Assembly (NCBI GenBank): GCA_031555505.1
Contig: JAVBUH010000075.1
Coordinates: forward strand, 1 to 19,964
Origin: JAJDIA01 sp031555505
GTDB taxonomy: Bacteria; Bacteroidota; Bacteroidia; Bacteroidales; Tannerellaceae
DNA length: 19,964 nt
Reading direction: 5' to 3'
In this document: positions 1 to 7,995 of the stretch, one piece after another
How positions within the stretch are numbered: the stretch's first letter is position 1
Layout: the number at the start of each line of letters is the position of its first letter
Position numbers and translations under genes: made by a program
Notes under the pieces: model-generated
Seen by the model: only the letters and a program-made list of their open reading frames with translations
The model's database searches: none
Told to the model about the DNA's origin: nothing

Positions 1-258
1 CACTTTGATTTTGATGTTAAACAACTGATTATCAATACAAAAACTCCCAGGTGGAGTAAAAGGTGGAGATAGGTTTTCTGTTATTGTATTGGCTTGACAA
101 TAAGGCATTTGGACGTTACCTATTTGTCCCGTCCATACCGCTTCAACGCCTGATAATCAATTGATTATCAGGCGTTTTCTTTTTGTCGTGTTGCGTTTGT
201 ATTGCAAATTCGCTTTTGTCCTATTCCTTTCCTGTTATTGAGAAACAAAAAAAACCTA
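1..258. other. Non-coding left edge of the window
   Basis: No convincing gene is seen here. One + frame is open from base 1 to a TAG at 70-72 (23 codons) and could be the tail of a gene lying to the left, but a run that short is expected by chance and its translation is not recognisable. The useful content is the palindromic terminator at 145-184, listed separately, which implies a rightward transcript entering from outside the window. Confidence 0.5.
145..184 (+). terminator. Rho-independent terminator, perfect 32-bp palindrome
   Basis: Bases 145-160 (AACGCCTGATAATCAA) are perfectly inverted at 161-176, so a transcript folds into a stem of about 14 bp closed by an AATT loop. The stem is followed on the + strand by TTTTCTTTTT (175-184), the U-tract expected of an intrinsic terminator. 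On the minus strand the stem is followed by GAAGCGG with no U-tract, so the direction is rightward and it does not serve the leftward oxidoreductase gene ending at 259 well. The gene it terminates lies mostly or wholly outside the window. The AT-rich inner part also looks like a protein-binding palindrome (see findings). Confidence 0.65.
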
Positions 259-990
259 TTACAAACTACATACGCCATCCGGAGAGCAGGCTCTACCTTT
301 GCGCCGGTCTCCTCTTCCGCCATGCGAAACGCCGTTATCTTTCCAATCGGCATACGATTTATTCAGTACGTCCATATATTCTGTTTCAGCCAGGGATCCC
401 TGTACCACATCCTTACCATTAAAGAGATAAAAGGGGACATATTCAAGATGGAGTACGTCTTCGCTGAAACGCATGTCTGCATCTATGTCTGCTTTAAACT
501 CATCACTGTCAAGCATTGCACTTACCTCGTTTTCATGCAGACCGATCGTTGCACCCAAGCGTACCAAGGTAAGCTTGTTGCTGATGTCCAAGCCGTCGGT
601 AAAGTAGGCTTTGAATAAAATTTCTTCGGCTGCATCTGCCAATTCGTGTTTCTTCGCCAGCTTTACCAAACGTAAAGCATCAGATGTATTGGTAACAATC
701 AACTTGTCAAAATGGTAATCCAGCCCCACTTCTTTTGCCATGCCAACCAAGTCTTTTAAATCAGCGTTGGCTTCTTCTACGGTCGAATCCTGTATACCAG
801 CCACATATTCGGCATACGATGTATGCAAAGCGCCTTTCGCCAAGGAGGGATTTAATTCATAACTATGCCATATCAGTTCTATGTCATCACCATAAGAGCA
901 TTTGGCTAATGCGTTTTCAAACTTACGTTTTCCTATATAACAGTATGGACAAGCGATGTCCGACCATATTTCTACTTTCATTTTACCCAT
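259..990 (-). CDS. DsbA-family (FrnE-like) thiol-disulfide oxidoreductase
   Basis: A 243-residue protein of the DSBA-like thioredoxin family, FrnE/polyketide-isomerase-like branch. These proteins exchange disulfides using a CxxC active site. The CPYC motif is at residues 14-17, directly after the first beta strand (VEIWSDIACPYC), exactly where the family has it. There is no signal peptide, so it should act in the cytoplasm, unlike periplasmic DsbA. A second cysteine pair closes the C terminus (C235 and C241, CSPDGVC); in Deinococcus FrnE a C-terminal CX4C pair takes part in the redox chemistry, and here the spacing is CX5C. The start may be the ATG at 990 or the one at 981 (MKVEIW); neither has a Shine-Dalgarno. 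The gene stands alone, divergent from the AsmA-like gene. The family call is firm; the physiological substrate is unknown. Confidence 0.9.
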   Translation of the reverse strand: MGKMKVEIWSDIACPYCYIGKRKFENALAKCSYGDDIELIWHSYELNPSLAKGALHTSYAEYVAGIQDSTVEEANADLKDLVGMAKEVGLDYHFDKLIVTNTSDALRLVKLAKKHELADAAEEILFKAYFTDGLDISNKLTLVRLGATIGLHENEVSAMLDSDEFKADIDADMRFSEDVLHLEYVPFYLFNGKDVVQGSLAETEYMDVLNKSYADWKDNGVSHGGRGDRRKGRACSPDGVCSL

Positions 991-997
991 AATCCAG

Positions 998-1024
998 TCA
1001 ATTGATTATCACTCTCCAAAGGTA
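998..1024 (-). promoter_or_regulatory. Candidate promoter -7 element and repeat upstream of the FrnE-like gene
   Basis: Read leftward, 1024-1017 is TACCTTTG, a perfect match to the Bacteroidota -7 consensus TAnnTTTG, about 27 bases before the start codon at 990. A clear TTTG -33 partner 19-21 bases further upstream is not seen. Immediately downstream, at 998-1011, is TCAATTGATTATCA, an exact 14-base copy of the right half of the palindrome at 145-176, where a repressor could cover the transcription start. Inferred from consensus only. Confidence 0.4.
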
Positions 1025-1141
1025 TGTATTTTTCTCCGCAACCCGAGATGCGAATCGTTAAACGTTGTTTGCCGTTACTGTCAGTCGGTGGTTATGCTGC
1101 AGAACGGGTGCAAAACGTGGCACAACCAACGTCTTTTTTTG

Positions 1142-1149
1142 TACATTTG
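1142..1149 (+). promoter_or_regulatory. Candidate -7 element of the AsmA-like gene
   Basis: TACATTTG fits the Bacteroidota -7 consensus TAnnTTTG and lies 56 bases upstream of the start codon at 1206, which would leave a leader of roughly 45-50 bases. The -33 region (around 1117-1121) has only a partial match (GTGG), so the assignment is moderate at best. Confidence 0.4.
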
Positions 1150-1205
1150 TAGCCTAATACCTCCTCGCCCACGTTGGGGAATATACGTTTTGAAGACACT
1201 ATCGT

Positions 1206-3431
1206 ATGCAGAAAAGAATAAAAATCCCGGTTGTCATCCTTACCGTTGCGGCTGCTATTGTTATCGTGGTGCAATTAGCCATATCGCCCATTGTAAAAAA
1301 TTACATCAATCACCATGGTCTGGAACTGGTAGGCCGCCGCGTGGTGGTGGAGAAGCTTTTCCTGAACCTCTTCACAGCCAGTATCGACTTGGAGGGAGTC
1401 ACTATATATGAGGCAGATGGCGAAAAACCATTTCTCACCTGCGGTGAATTTGCCACCCGGCTACGCCTGTTTCCGCTGCTGCAAAAGCAGTTTATCATCT
1501 CACGTATTTCATTCGACAACCTGGCCGCCCGGCTGATCCAACAGAGCAACCGTTTTAACTTTGACGATATCGTCGCCCATTACTCCGGTGATATTACCGC
1601 CACAACAACCCCAAAGCCCTCCGACTGGGGCATCGGCATATACAATATCAGCCTGCGTAACGCCGAATTGACCTATAACGATCTCTCCCTGGGCGGACAC
1701 TGGGCCATGGATAACATTACACTCGACATCCCGGGTTTTTACCTGAGCGGTCAGACTACGAACGCCGGCCTTCAGTTGGATTTCCCCGATGGTGGGTCAC
1801 TCGCTTCCGCCATTGTGTACGATCATGCCGGGGGCACATACGACCTGACACTTTCGCTGCGCGACTTCACCATCAGCGGACTACTACCCTATTTCCGCCA
1901 GTCCTTGCATATTTCATCCCTCAACGGATTATTAGGGGGTGATATACACATCAAAGGGCAAACGAACAGCGTATTGAATTCCGACCTGAGCGGCTATACC
2001 TGGCTCAACCGGTTTACCATGATCGACAACCAGGAGCGACAGGTTGTAGCGGTAGACAGTATTACCGTCGCGATCGAACAAGTAAATCTGATGCAATCGC
2101 GCTACCTGCTGAACGACCTGAGCATATACGGGCTGGTTACCCATTACGAGTTGTATGCCGACAGTACACATTCGTTCAACAACCTGTTTCCCGAAGAAAC
2201 AGCCACTGCCGCCACTGCCGACGCCGACGCTGCAGATACCACTGCGGCGCCTATGACCTTCCGGTTGGATCATGTAGCCCTCCGGAACGGCAAAGTGGCG
2301 TTGACCGACCATACGCCGTATACCCCTTTCCGGTATGATATAAGTAACATTGAAATGGATGCCACACAGATCGACCTGGCCAACCACTGCTCACTCACGG
2401 CCAAGGCTACCCTGAACAATGCCGGTACTGCCCGTATCCGTTGGACAGGAAGCCCCTCGGATATGAGTTACCACAACCTCACGCTCGAACTGCGCAATGT
2501 AAATATGTCGCACTTTACGCCCTATACCGTATCCATGTTTGGCTACCCGTTCACCCAAGGGACACTCGCCTTTTCGGGCCAGAATATCATCCGGAACAGA
2601 AAATTGGAAGGCACCAACCACCTGGATATCCATGCCCCGAAAGTGGATAAGAAGAAAAAAGACCTCAAGCCCGAATACAATATCCCGCTACGTACCGGTT
2701 TGTATGTACTAACCGACCGTTCTGGACGGATGCAAATGGATTTTCCGGTGAAGGGAGATATCGATTCGCCAGAATTCTCCTACAAACATATCATTATCAA
2801 AGCGATTGTCAATACGTTGGTAAAGGTCACCGTCTCACCTGTCAAAAGCCTGGCGACTGCCATGGGCATGTCGTCAGACCAGATGGATTATATCGAATTT
2901 GACCCTTCCCGCGTGGATTTTACCTCCGAACAATACAACAAAATGACCAGTCTGAACCGGATGATGCAGGAGAAGCCTGAACTCAGGCTGTCGCTCACCC
3001 CCTATTTCAACTACGACAAAGCGCTTGCAGACGAAGCCCTGGCTCAATTGAAACTGGCCTATTACCTACACAACAATCCCACGAAAGCGGCCATGTCACT
3101 CGAGATGTTGGAACAGGAATCGGCCTTGGCCGTAGATAGCCGGTCGTTGCAATTAAACCAATTTGCCGATTCCCTTCTCGCAGCAGCAGGTAAGCCGGTA
3201 GAGAGAGACCTCACTGCTAAAGCCAAGGATCTCTATACCCAGACAGCGGCCGATAAACTAACCGAACGCATGCAAGCCCGCAACCTGTTGATGGCCGACC
3301 ATCTGAAAACAAGCCTGGGACTGCCCGACACTGTCTTTTCTGTCCGCACCATGCCGATCGACTCGCTCCGTAGCTACAAAGGCGGAAACCGCTACCTGGT
3401 TTCACTCACGCTCGAAGGCGAAACCAACTAA
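1206..3431 (+). CDS. AsmA/DUF748-type membrane-anchored protein
   Basis: A 741-residue protein with one N-terminal membrane anchor (about residues 8-27, basic residues before it) followed by a long beta-rich extracytoplasmic part. The opening after the anchor, with a V(E/V)KLFLNLFTASIDLEGVTIYE-like segment near residues 49-70, and the C-terminal block around IEFDPSRVDFTSEQYNKM (about 565-585) are typical of DUF748, a member of the AsmA-like superfamily. Those proteins span or line the envelope and several are linked to phospholipid transport or outer-membrane assembly, so an envelope-maintenance role is likely but inferred. A low-complexity Ala/Thr/Asp stretch at about residues 333-350 looks like a linker between two beta domains. 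The ATG at 1206 is preferred because it directly precedes the anchor. It is monocistronic and convergent with the NlpE-like gene, 53 bases apart. Confidence 0.8.
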   Translation: MQKRIKIPVVILTVAAAIVIVVQLAISPIVKNYINHHGLELVGRRVVVEKLFLNLFTASIDLEGVTIYEADGEKPFLTCGEFATRLRLFPLLQKQFIISRISFDNLAARLIQQSNRFNFDDIVAHYSGDITATTTPKPSDWGIGIYNISLRNAELTYNDLSLGGHWAMDNITLDIPGFYLSGQTTNAGLQLDFPDGGSLASAIVYDHAGGTYDLTLSLRDFTISGLLPYFRQSLHISSLNGLLGGDIHIKGQTNSVLNSDLSGYTWLNRFTMIDNQERQVVAVDSITVAIEQVNLMQSRYLLNDLSIYGLVTHYELYADSTHSFNNLFPEETATAATADADAADTTAAPMTFRLDHVALRNGKVALTDHTPYTPFRYDISNIEMDATQIDLANHCSLTAKATLNNAGTARIRWTGSPSDMSYHNLTLELRNVNMSHFTPYTVSMFGYPFTQGTLAFSGQNIIRNRKLEGTNHLDIHAPKVDKKKKDLKPEYNIPLRTGLYVLTDRSGRMQMDFPVKGDIDSPEFSYKHIIIKAIVNTLVKVTVSPVKSLATAMGMSSDQMDYIEFDPSRVDFTSEQYNKMTSLNRMMQEKPELRLSLTPYFNYDKALADEALAQLKLAYYLHNNPTKAAMSLEMLEQESALAVDSRSLQLNQFADSLLAAAGKPVERDLTAKAKDLYTQTAADKLTERMQARNLLMADHLKTSLGLPDTVFSVRTMPIDSLRSYKGGNRYLVSLTLEGETN

Positions 3432-3484
3432 CCGGAAAGGCATACCGAAGACACACCGCCAACACGAGCCATCCATGCTCGACC

Positions 3485-3961
3485 TCACTGCTTCTTCAGG
3501 ATATAATTCAACGTTGTATCCTTAATGAGTTCTTTCTTAGGATTCAGGACGTGGAGATCACCCGGAAGGGCACTATAGTGCATATAGTACTGCTGTTCGC
3601 TTTCGGGCCTGTCGTAATTAAGAACCACCACCGTGGCATCGTTATCATCGCCAAACCCGCGTTCGGTGTTGAAACGACCGGTGGAAACGAGCGTGTCACG
3701 ATCGATGTATATTTCGGTCAACTCGTACGTATTGTCACCTTTACTTTTTTTGGTATAGAACAGTTTCAGGGTGGTGTCGATACCCGGGCAGTCGGCACAA
3801 GGAATGGTACCAGCATAGACGTCGGTGGTCACAGAATCAGCCGAAGCCGGCTCTACAACGGAAGCTGCCTCCACGGAATCCTGTGTTGATTTCTTGTTGG
3901 TACAATCCACAAATACGGTAGCCAGCAGACAGAGGCTACCAATCAAAATTGCTTTTTTCAT
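3485..3961 (-). CDS. NlpE-like (copper resistance/envelope stress) lipoprotein
   Basis: A 158-residue secreted protein with an NlpE N-terminal type domain. The signature is TIPCADCPGIDTTLKL at residues 52-67, where the CxxC (C55, C58) and the following Gly-Ile are diagnostic. In E. coli NlpE senses lipoprotein-trafficking and adhesion stress through the Cpx system; Bacteroidota homologues mostly lack assigned functions, so only the fold is claimed. Residues 1-19 form a signal peptide ending at C20, but the residues before the cysteine (F-V-D-C) do not fit a standard lipobox, since aspartate at -1 is unusual. A Ser/Ala/Val/Asp-rich linker (about 24-47) precedes the domain. The domain is followed by only a short tail, with no second OB-fold domain. 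The gene is single, divergent from the kdp operon and convergent with the AsmA-like gene. Confidence 0.8.
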   Translation of the reverse strand: MKKAILIGSLCLLATVFVDCTNKKSTQDSVEAASVVEPASADSVTTDVYAGTIPCADCPGIDTTLKLFYTKKSKGDNTYELTEIYIDRDTLVSTGRFNTERGFGDDNDATVVVLNYDRPESEQQYYMHYSALPGDLHVLNPKKELIKDTTLNYILKKQ

Positions 3962-4117
3962 ACATTACTACATTTCATGCGTTTAATAATAGAATACATA
4001 ATGCTACCATAAAGGCAGGCCATATACATATAACAAACAAGTTCTCCCTATAGACTATTCAGTATACAAAAAGTTTAGTCATAGAAAGACACTTTTGCAC
4101 CTGCCGGTTGTACGATC

Positions 4118-4154
4118 TTTATAAAATATTTATACGCAGCGCGTTATATTTATA
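4118..4154 (+). promoter_or_regulatory. Candidate KdpE operator, TTTATA direct repeats
   Basis: TTTATA occurs at 4118-4123 and again at 4129-4134, separated by five bases (11-bp repeat), and a third time at 4149-4154, two helical turns after the second. OmpR-family regulators bind head-to-tail half-sites about 11 bp apart, and the E. coli KdpE site is of the form TTTATA-N5-TTTACA, so the first pair matches in both sequence and spacing. A near-consensus -7 element (GATCTTTG, 4176-4183, one mismatch to TAnnTTTG) lies downstream, placing the main pair roughly 60 bases before a start point near 4190, a usual distance for activation. The promoter itself is weakly supported; binding by this KdpE is inferred. 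Confidence 0.5.
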
Positions 4155-4226
4155 AAATCCACACACATGAACCTCGATCTTTGCTACAGTTAAAAGTGGT
4201 AAGAAACAGATCTAATCGAAAAAGTG

Positions 4227-5912
4227 ATGGAAACAATTAAAACCGTACTTCCGTTCCTCTTGTTACTACTGGTAATTGCCCCGTTTTTAGGCAATTACAT
4301 CTACAAGGCATTGAGTGGACAACGGCATTTCATGTTGCCGGTTCTGGGCTGGCTGGAGAAAGGGATTTACAAAATCTCGGGGGTGGATGCGGAGCGATCG
4401 ATGAACTGGAAAACGTATGGAGTGGCGCTGGTGTTATTTAATGTACTTGGATTCGTGTTACTGTTCGTTATGCTGGTGACGCAGCAATGGATGCCGTTCA
4501 ATCCGCAAGGGATGAAGGCGATGCGGTGGGATACGGCGCTGAATACAGCGATCAGCTTTGTGACGAATACAAACTGGCAGAGTTACGGTGGCGAGACGGG
4601 GTTGAGTTATTTCAGCCAGATGGCCGGGCTGACGGTACAGAATTTTGTGAGTGCGGCAACAGGGATAGCGGTATTTGCAGCACTGGTACGCGGCATTGCG
4701 GGACAGACGGCCGGAGCGGTCAATAATTTCTGGGTGGATATAACGCGTACCATATTATACATACTGCTTCCCCTGTCGATCGTGGTGTCGGTTGCACTGG
4801 TGGGACAGGGGGTGGTGCAGAACCTGCATCCGTATACGGAAGTGACTACGGTGGAAGGAACTACACAGGTTATTCCGCAGGGACCGGCGGCGTCGCAGGT
4901 GGCGATCAAACAACTGGGCACCAATGGGGGTGGATTCTTTCTTGCGAACAGCACACATCCGTTGGAGAATCCTACGCCGCTGTCTAACCTGATCCAGTTG
5001 GTGTCAATGTTCCTGATACCGGTGTCGCTGACGTTTACGTATGGCCGGATGGTGGGATCGAAGCGGCAAGGGTGGAGTATTTTTGCAGTGATGGCCATCC
5101 TGTTTGTCGTGGGACTGTCTGTAGGACTATACTCCGAAAGCCATTCGGTAGAGGTATGGGACAAGCTGGCGTATATGGAAGGAAAAGAGACCCGGATCGG
5201 GGTGGCGGGAAGCGTACTGTGGTCGGAAGTGACTACAGCTGCTTCGTGCGGTGCAGTGAATGCGATGCATAACAGCCTGACGCCGATGGCGGGACTGGTC
5301 ACGATGTTCAATATGATGATCGGCGAAGTGGTGTTCGGCGGCGTGGGCGCTGGAATGTACGGGATGTTGATCTATGTGATGCTGACGGTGTTTATCGCCG
5401 GGCTGATGGTGGGACGTACCCCGGAGTTCCTGGGTAAAAAGATAGAGGCGTTTGAGATAAAGATGGCGATGATCGCGTTGCTGGCGCCAGCAACGGTGAT
5501 CCTGGTGTTCTCGGCGTTGGCGTGTGTATTACCGGCCGGGCTATCGAGCCTGGGGAATCAGGGGCCACACGGATTGTCGGAGATATTGTATGCGTTCAGT
5601 TCGGCGGCGGGGAACAACGGGAGTGCGTTTGGGGGGCTGAATGCGGGGACGGTGTTCTATAATTTGCTGATCGCGGCCGGTATGCTGATCGGGCGGTTCG
5701 GGGTGATCATGCCGGTGCTGAGGATTGCGGGGAGTTTGTCGCAGAAGAAGGTGACACCGGTGTCGCAGGGAACGTTCCGGACAGACAACTGGCTGTTTGT
5801 GGGGCTGTTGCTTGCGATTATTGTGGTCGTGGGCGGGCTGACGTTCTTCCCGGCGCTTTCACTGGGGGCGGTGGCCGAGTATTTTCTGATGCAAAATGGA
5901 ATTTTATTTTAA
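4227..5912 (+). CDS. kdpA: Potassium-transporting ATPase subunit KdpA
   Basis: KdpA is the potassium-selective, channel-like membrane subunit of the high-affinity KdpFABC pump in the inner membrane. The protein is about 561 residues, matching the family, with roughly ten membrane segments. All four selectivity-filter loops are visible (numbering from the ATG): TNTNWQSY near 113, GTNGGGFF near 232, SCGAVNAMHNS near 340 and GNNGSAFGG near 462. The glycine-rich second loop, which sets K+ affinity in E. coli, is intact; the residue after NGGGFF is leucine where E. coli has asparagine. A GTG at 4224 just precedes the ATG at 4227; the ATG is preferred, giving METIKTVLPFLLLLL. No small kdpF gene precedes it. 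First gene of the kdp operon, with kdpB beginning at its 3' end. Confidence 0.97.
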   Translation: METIKTVLPFLLLLLVIAPFLGNYIYKALSGQRHFMLPVLGWLEKGIYKISGVDAERSMNWKTYGVALVLFNVLGFVLLFVMLVTQQWMPFNPQGMKAMRWDTALNTAISFVTNTNWQSYGGETGLSYFSQMAGLTVQNFVSAATGIAVFAALVRGIAGQTAGAVNNFWVDITRTILYILLPLSIVVSVALVGQGVVQNLHPYTEVTTVEGTTQVIPQGPAASQVAIKQLGTNGGGFFLANSTHPLENPTPLSNLIQLVSMFLIPVSLTFTYGRMVGSKRQGWSIFAVMAILFVVGLSVGLYSESHSVEVWDKLAYMEGKETRIGVAGSVLWSEVTTAASCGAVNAMHNSLTPMAGLVTMFNMMIGEVVFGGVGAGMYGMLIYVMLTVFIAGLMVGRTPEFLGKKIEAFEIKMAMIALLAPATVILVFSALACVLPAGLSSLGNQGPHGLSEILYAFSSAAGNNGSAFGGLNAGTVFYNLLIAAGMLIGRFGVIMPVLRIAGSLSQKKVTPVSQGTFRTDNWLFVGLLLAIIVVVGGLTFFPALSLGAVAEYFLMQNGILF

Positions 5913-5919
5913 TGATACT

Positions 5920-7995
5920 ATGAAAACATCTGTTCATACATTGCTGAACGGCAAGATACTGGGAGAAGCAATCAAAGGTTCGTTTGTGAAGTTGAATCCC
6001 ATTGACCTGATCAAGAATCCGGTGATATTCATTGTGGCGCTGGGAGCGGCGGTAACGTCGGTGGTCGTGGGTATTGGTCTCTTTCACGGGTCTTTCTCGC
6101 CCTTTTATCTGCAACTGGCTATCTGGTTATGGGTGACGGTGCTGTTTGCCAACTTCTCGGAGGCAGTAGCTGAAGGGCGGGGAAAAGCGCAGGCGGAAAG
6201 CCTTAAAGCGAACCGGTCGCAGACAAAAGCCCGTAAACTGACAGCAGGGAAAGAAGAAGAGATAGCAGCGCAGTTACTCAAGAAAGGAGATATGGTAGTG
6301 TGCGAAGCGGGAGACACGATCCCATCGGACGGCGAGATTATCGAGGGGATTGCCAGTGTGGATGAGTCGGCTATTACAGGCGAATCGGCTCCCGTGATCC
6401 GCGAGAGTGGCGGCGACCGGAATGCGGTGACCGGAGGGACGAAGGTGCTGAGCGACCGGATCGTGATCCGGATCACATCGGATGCGGGGCATACGTTTAT
6501 CGACAAAATGATCGCGCTGGTGGAAGGGGCGCAGCGGAAGAAGACGCCGAATGAGGTGGCGCTGACGATCCTGTTGATCGCGCTCTCGGTGGTCTTTATC
6601 CTGGTAGTAGCCACGTTGCCGGCTTTCTTCGGGTATAGCTTGAGGGCCTCGGGGTTGCCGGCATCCCACAACCTGTCGCTTCCCGTACTGATCGCACTGC
6701 TGGTGTGCCTGATACCAACTACGATCGGCGGGTTGCTAAGCGCCATCGGGATCAGCGGGATGGATCGGTTGATGAAGCGGAACGTGATCGCAACAAGCGG
6801 GCGGGCGATCGAAGCCGCAGGCGATGTGGATGTGTTGCTGCTGGACAAGACGGGAACAATTACCTTCGGGAACCGGATGGCTAGTGAGTTTATTCCGGCG
6901 GAAAAGGTGGAGATAGAGGTGTTGGCCAGAGCGGCCCAACTTTCGTCGTTGAGTGATGAAACGCCGGAGGGACGTTCGATAGTGGTGTTGGCGAAAGAGA
7001 AATACGAGCTTCGGGAGCATGACCTGACAAAGATAGATGCCGACTTTATCCCCTTCACGGCACAGACACGGATGAGCGGGGTGGATATCGTGACAAATGG
7101 GAAACAACGGCACATACGAAAGGGTTCCGTGGAAGCCATCCGCAAGTTCGTGCTGAATAACAATGGTTTCTTCCCTCAACAGGTGGAGGAACAGGCGAAT
7201 GAACTGGCTCAACTCGGGGCTACGCCGCTGGTGGTGGCCGAAGATAACCGGGTATTGGGAATCATTCATCTGAAAGATACCGTAAAAGGCGGTATCCAGC
7301 AGCGTTTTGCCCAGTTGCGCAAGATGGGGATACAGACGGTAATGATCACCGGGGATAATCCGCTGACGGCTGCAGCTATTGCCGCAGAGGCGGGCGTAGA
7401 TGATTTCCTGGCCGAAGCCAGGCCGGAAGACAAACTACAACGTATCCGCGACGAGCAAGCCAAAGGGCATCTGGTGGGGATGATCGGCGACGGGACAAAC
7501 GATGCGCCGGCACTGGCCCAATCGGATGTAGGTATTGCCATGAACAACGGTACACAGGCTGCCCGTGAAGCCGGTAATATGATCGACCTGGACAGTAACC
7601 CGACGAAGCTGATCGAGGTGGTGGAAGTAGGCAAGCAATTGTTGATGACACGCGGGGCGCTGACCACGTTCAGTATTGCGAATGACGTAGCGAAGTATTT
7701 CGCCATTATTCCGGCAATTGCCGTGGGGTTGTATGCGGGAGTATCGGGAACCGGCGCCCTGTCCGCACTGAACATCATGCACCTTTCCTCCCCCGAAAAC
7801 GCCGTGCTGAGCGCAGTGATCTTCAATGCATTGATCATTATCCTGCTGGTGCCGCTGGCGGTGAAGGGTGTGAAATACCGGACGGAATCGGCCACGACTT
7901 CGCTGATGCGTAACCTGCTTATCTATGGTGGTGGTGGGCTGGTGACGCCTTTCATCGGGATTAAGCTGATTGATTTGATTTTGAATGTATGCTAA
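5920..7995 (+). CDS. kdpB: Potassium-transporting P-type ATPase subunit KdpB
   Basis: KdpB is the catalytic subunit that hydrolyses ATP to drive K+ uptake through KdpA. It is a type IA P-type ATPase of 691 residues from this start. The actuator loop TGES (residues 153-156), the membrane CLIPTTIGG segment (about 263-271), the phosphorylation motif DKTGT (D309), the TGDNPLT segment near 477 and the hinge GDGTNDAP (523-530) are all intact, so the enzyme should be active. The TGES serine is the inhibitory phosphorylation site known in E. coli KdpB. An in-frame ATG at 5896 would add 8 residues and overlap kdpA by 17 bases; the ATG at 5920 is preferred because the distance to the conserved SFVKLNP motif then fits homologues. 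It overlaps kdpC by 7 bases, implying translational coupling. Confidence 0.97.
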   Translation: MKTSVHTLLNGKILGEAIKGSFVKLNPIDLIKNPVIFIVALGAAVTSVVVGIGLFHGSFSPFYLQLAIWLWVTVLFANFSEAVAEGRGKAQAESLKANRSQTKARKLTAGKEEEIAAQLLKKGDMVVCEAGDTIPSDGEIIEGIASVDESAITGESAPVIRESGGDRNAVTGGTKVLSDRIVIRITSDAGHTFIDKMIALVEGAQRKKTPNEVALTILLIALSVVFILVVATLPAFFGYSLRASGLPASHNLSLPVLIALLVCLIPTTIGGLLSAIGISGMDRLMKRNVIATSGRAIEAAGDVDVLLLDKTGTITFGNRMASEFIPAEKVEIEVLARAAQLSSLSDETPEGRSIVVLAKEKYELREHDLTKIDADFIPFTAQTRMSGVDIVTNGKQRHIRKGSVEAIRKFVLNNNGFFPQQVEEQANELAQLGATPLVVAEDNRVLGIIHLKDTVKGGIQQRFAQLRKMGIQTVMITGDNPLTAAAIAAEAGVDDFLAEARPEDKLQRIRDEQAKGHLVGMIGDGTNDAPALAQSDVGIAMNNGTQAAREAGNMIDLDSNPTKLIEVVEVGKQLLMTRGALTTFSIANDVAKYFAIIPAIAVGLYAGVSGTGALSALNIMHLSSPENAVLSAVIFNALIIILLVPLAVKGVKYRTESATTSLMRNLLIYGGGGLVTPFIGIKLIDLILNVC

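Noticed and set aside
43..57. ACTCC/GGAGT small inverted repeat near the left edge
   Set aside because: A five-base stem without a U-tract or conserved context; expected by chance.
3465..3481. Small hairpin (CGAGC/GCTCG, seven-base loop) between the convergent AsmA-like and NlpE-like genes
   Set aside because: The stem has only five pairs and no U-tract follows on either strand, so it cannot be called a terminator with confidence.
4607..5311. 234-codon open frame antisense to kdpA
   Set aside because: Same cause as the kdpB shadow: the coding strand is unambiguous because all four KdpA filter loops are present.
6105..7163. 352-codon open frame antisense to kdpB
   Set aside because: It lies wholly inside kdpB, whose P-type ATPase motifs are all intact on the other strand. 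The open frame is a by-product of the G-ending codon bias; its translation is Ser/Ile/Pro-rich and matches no family I recognise.
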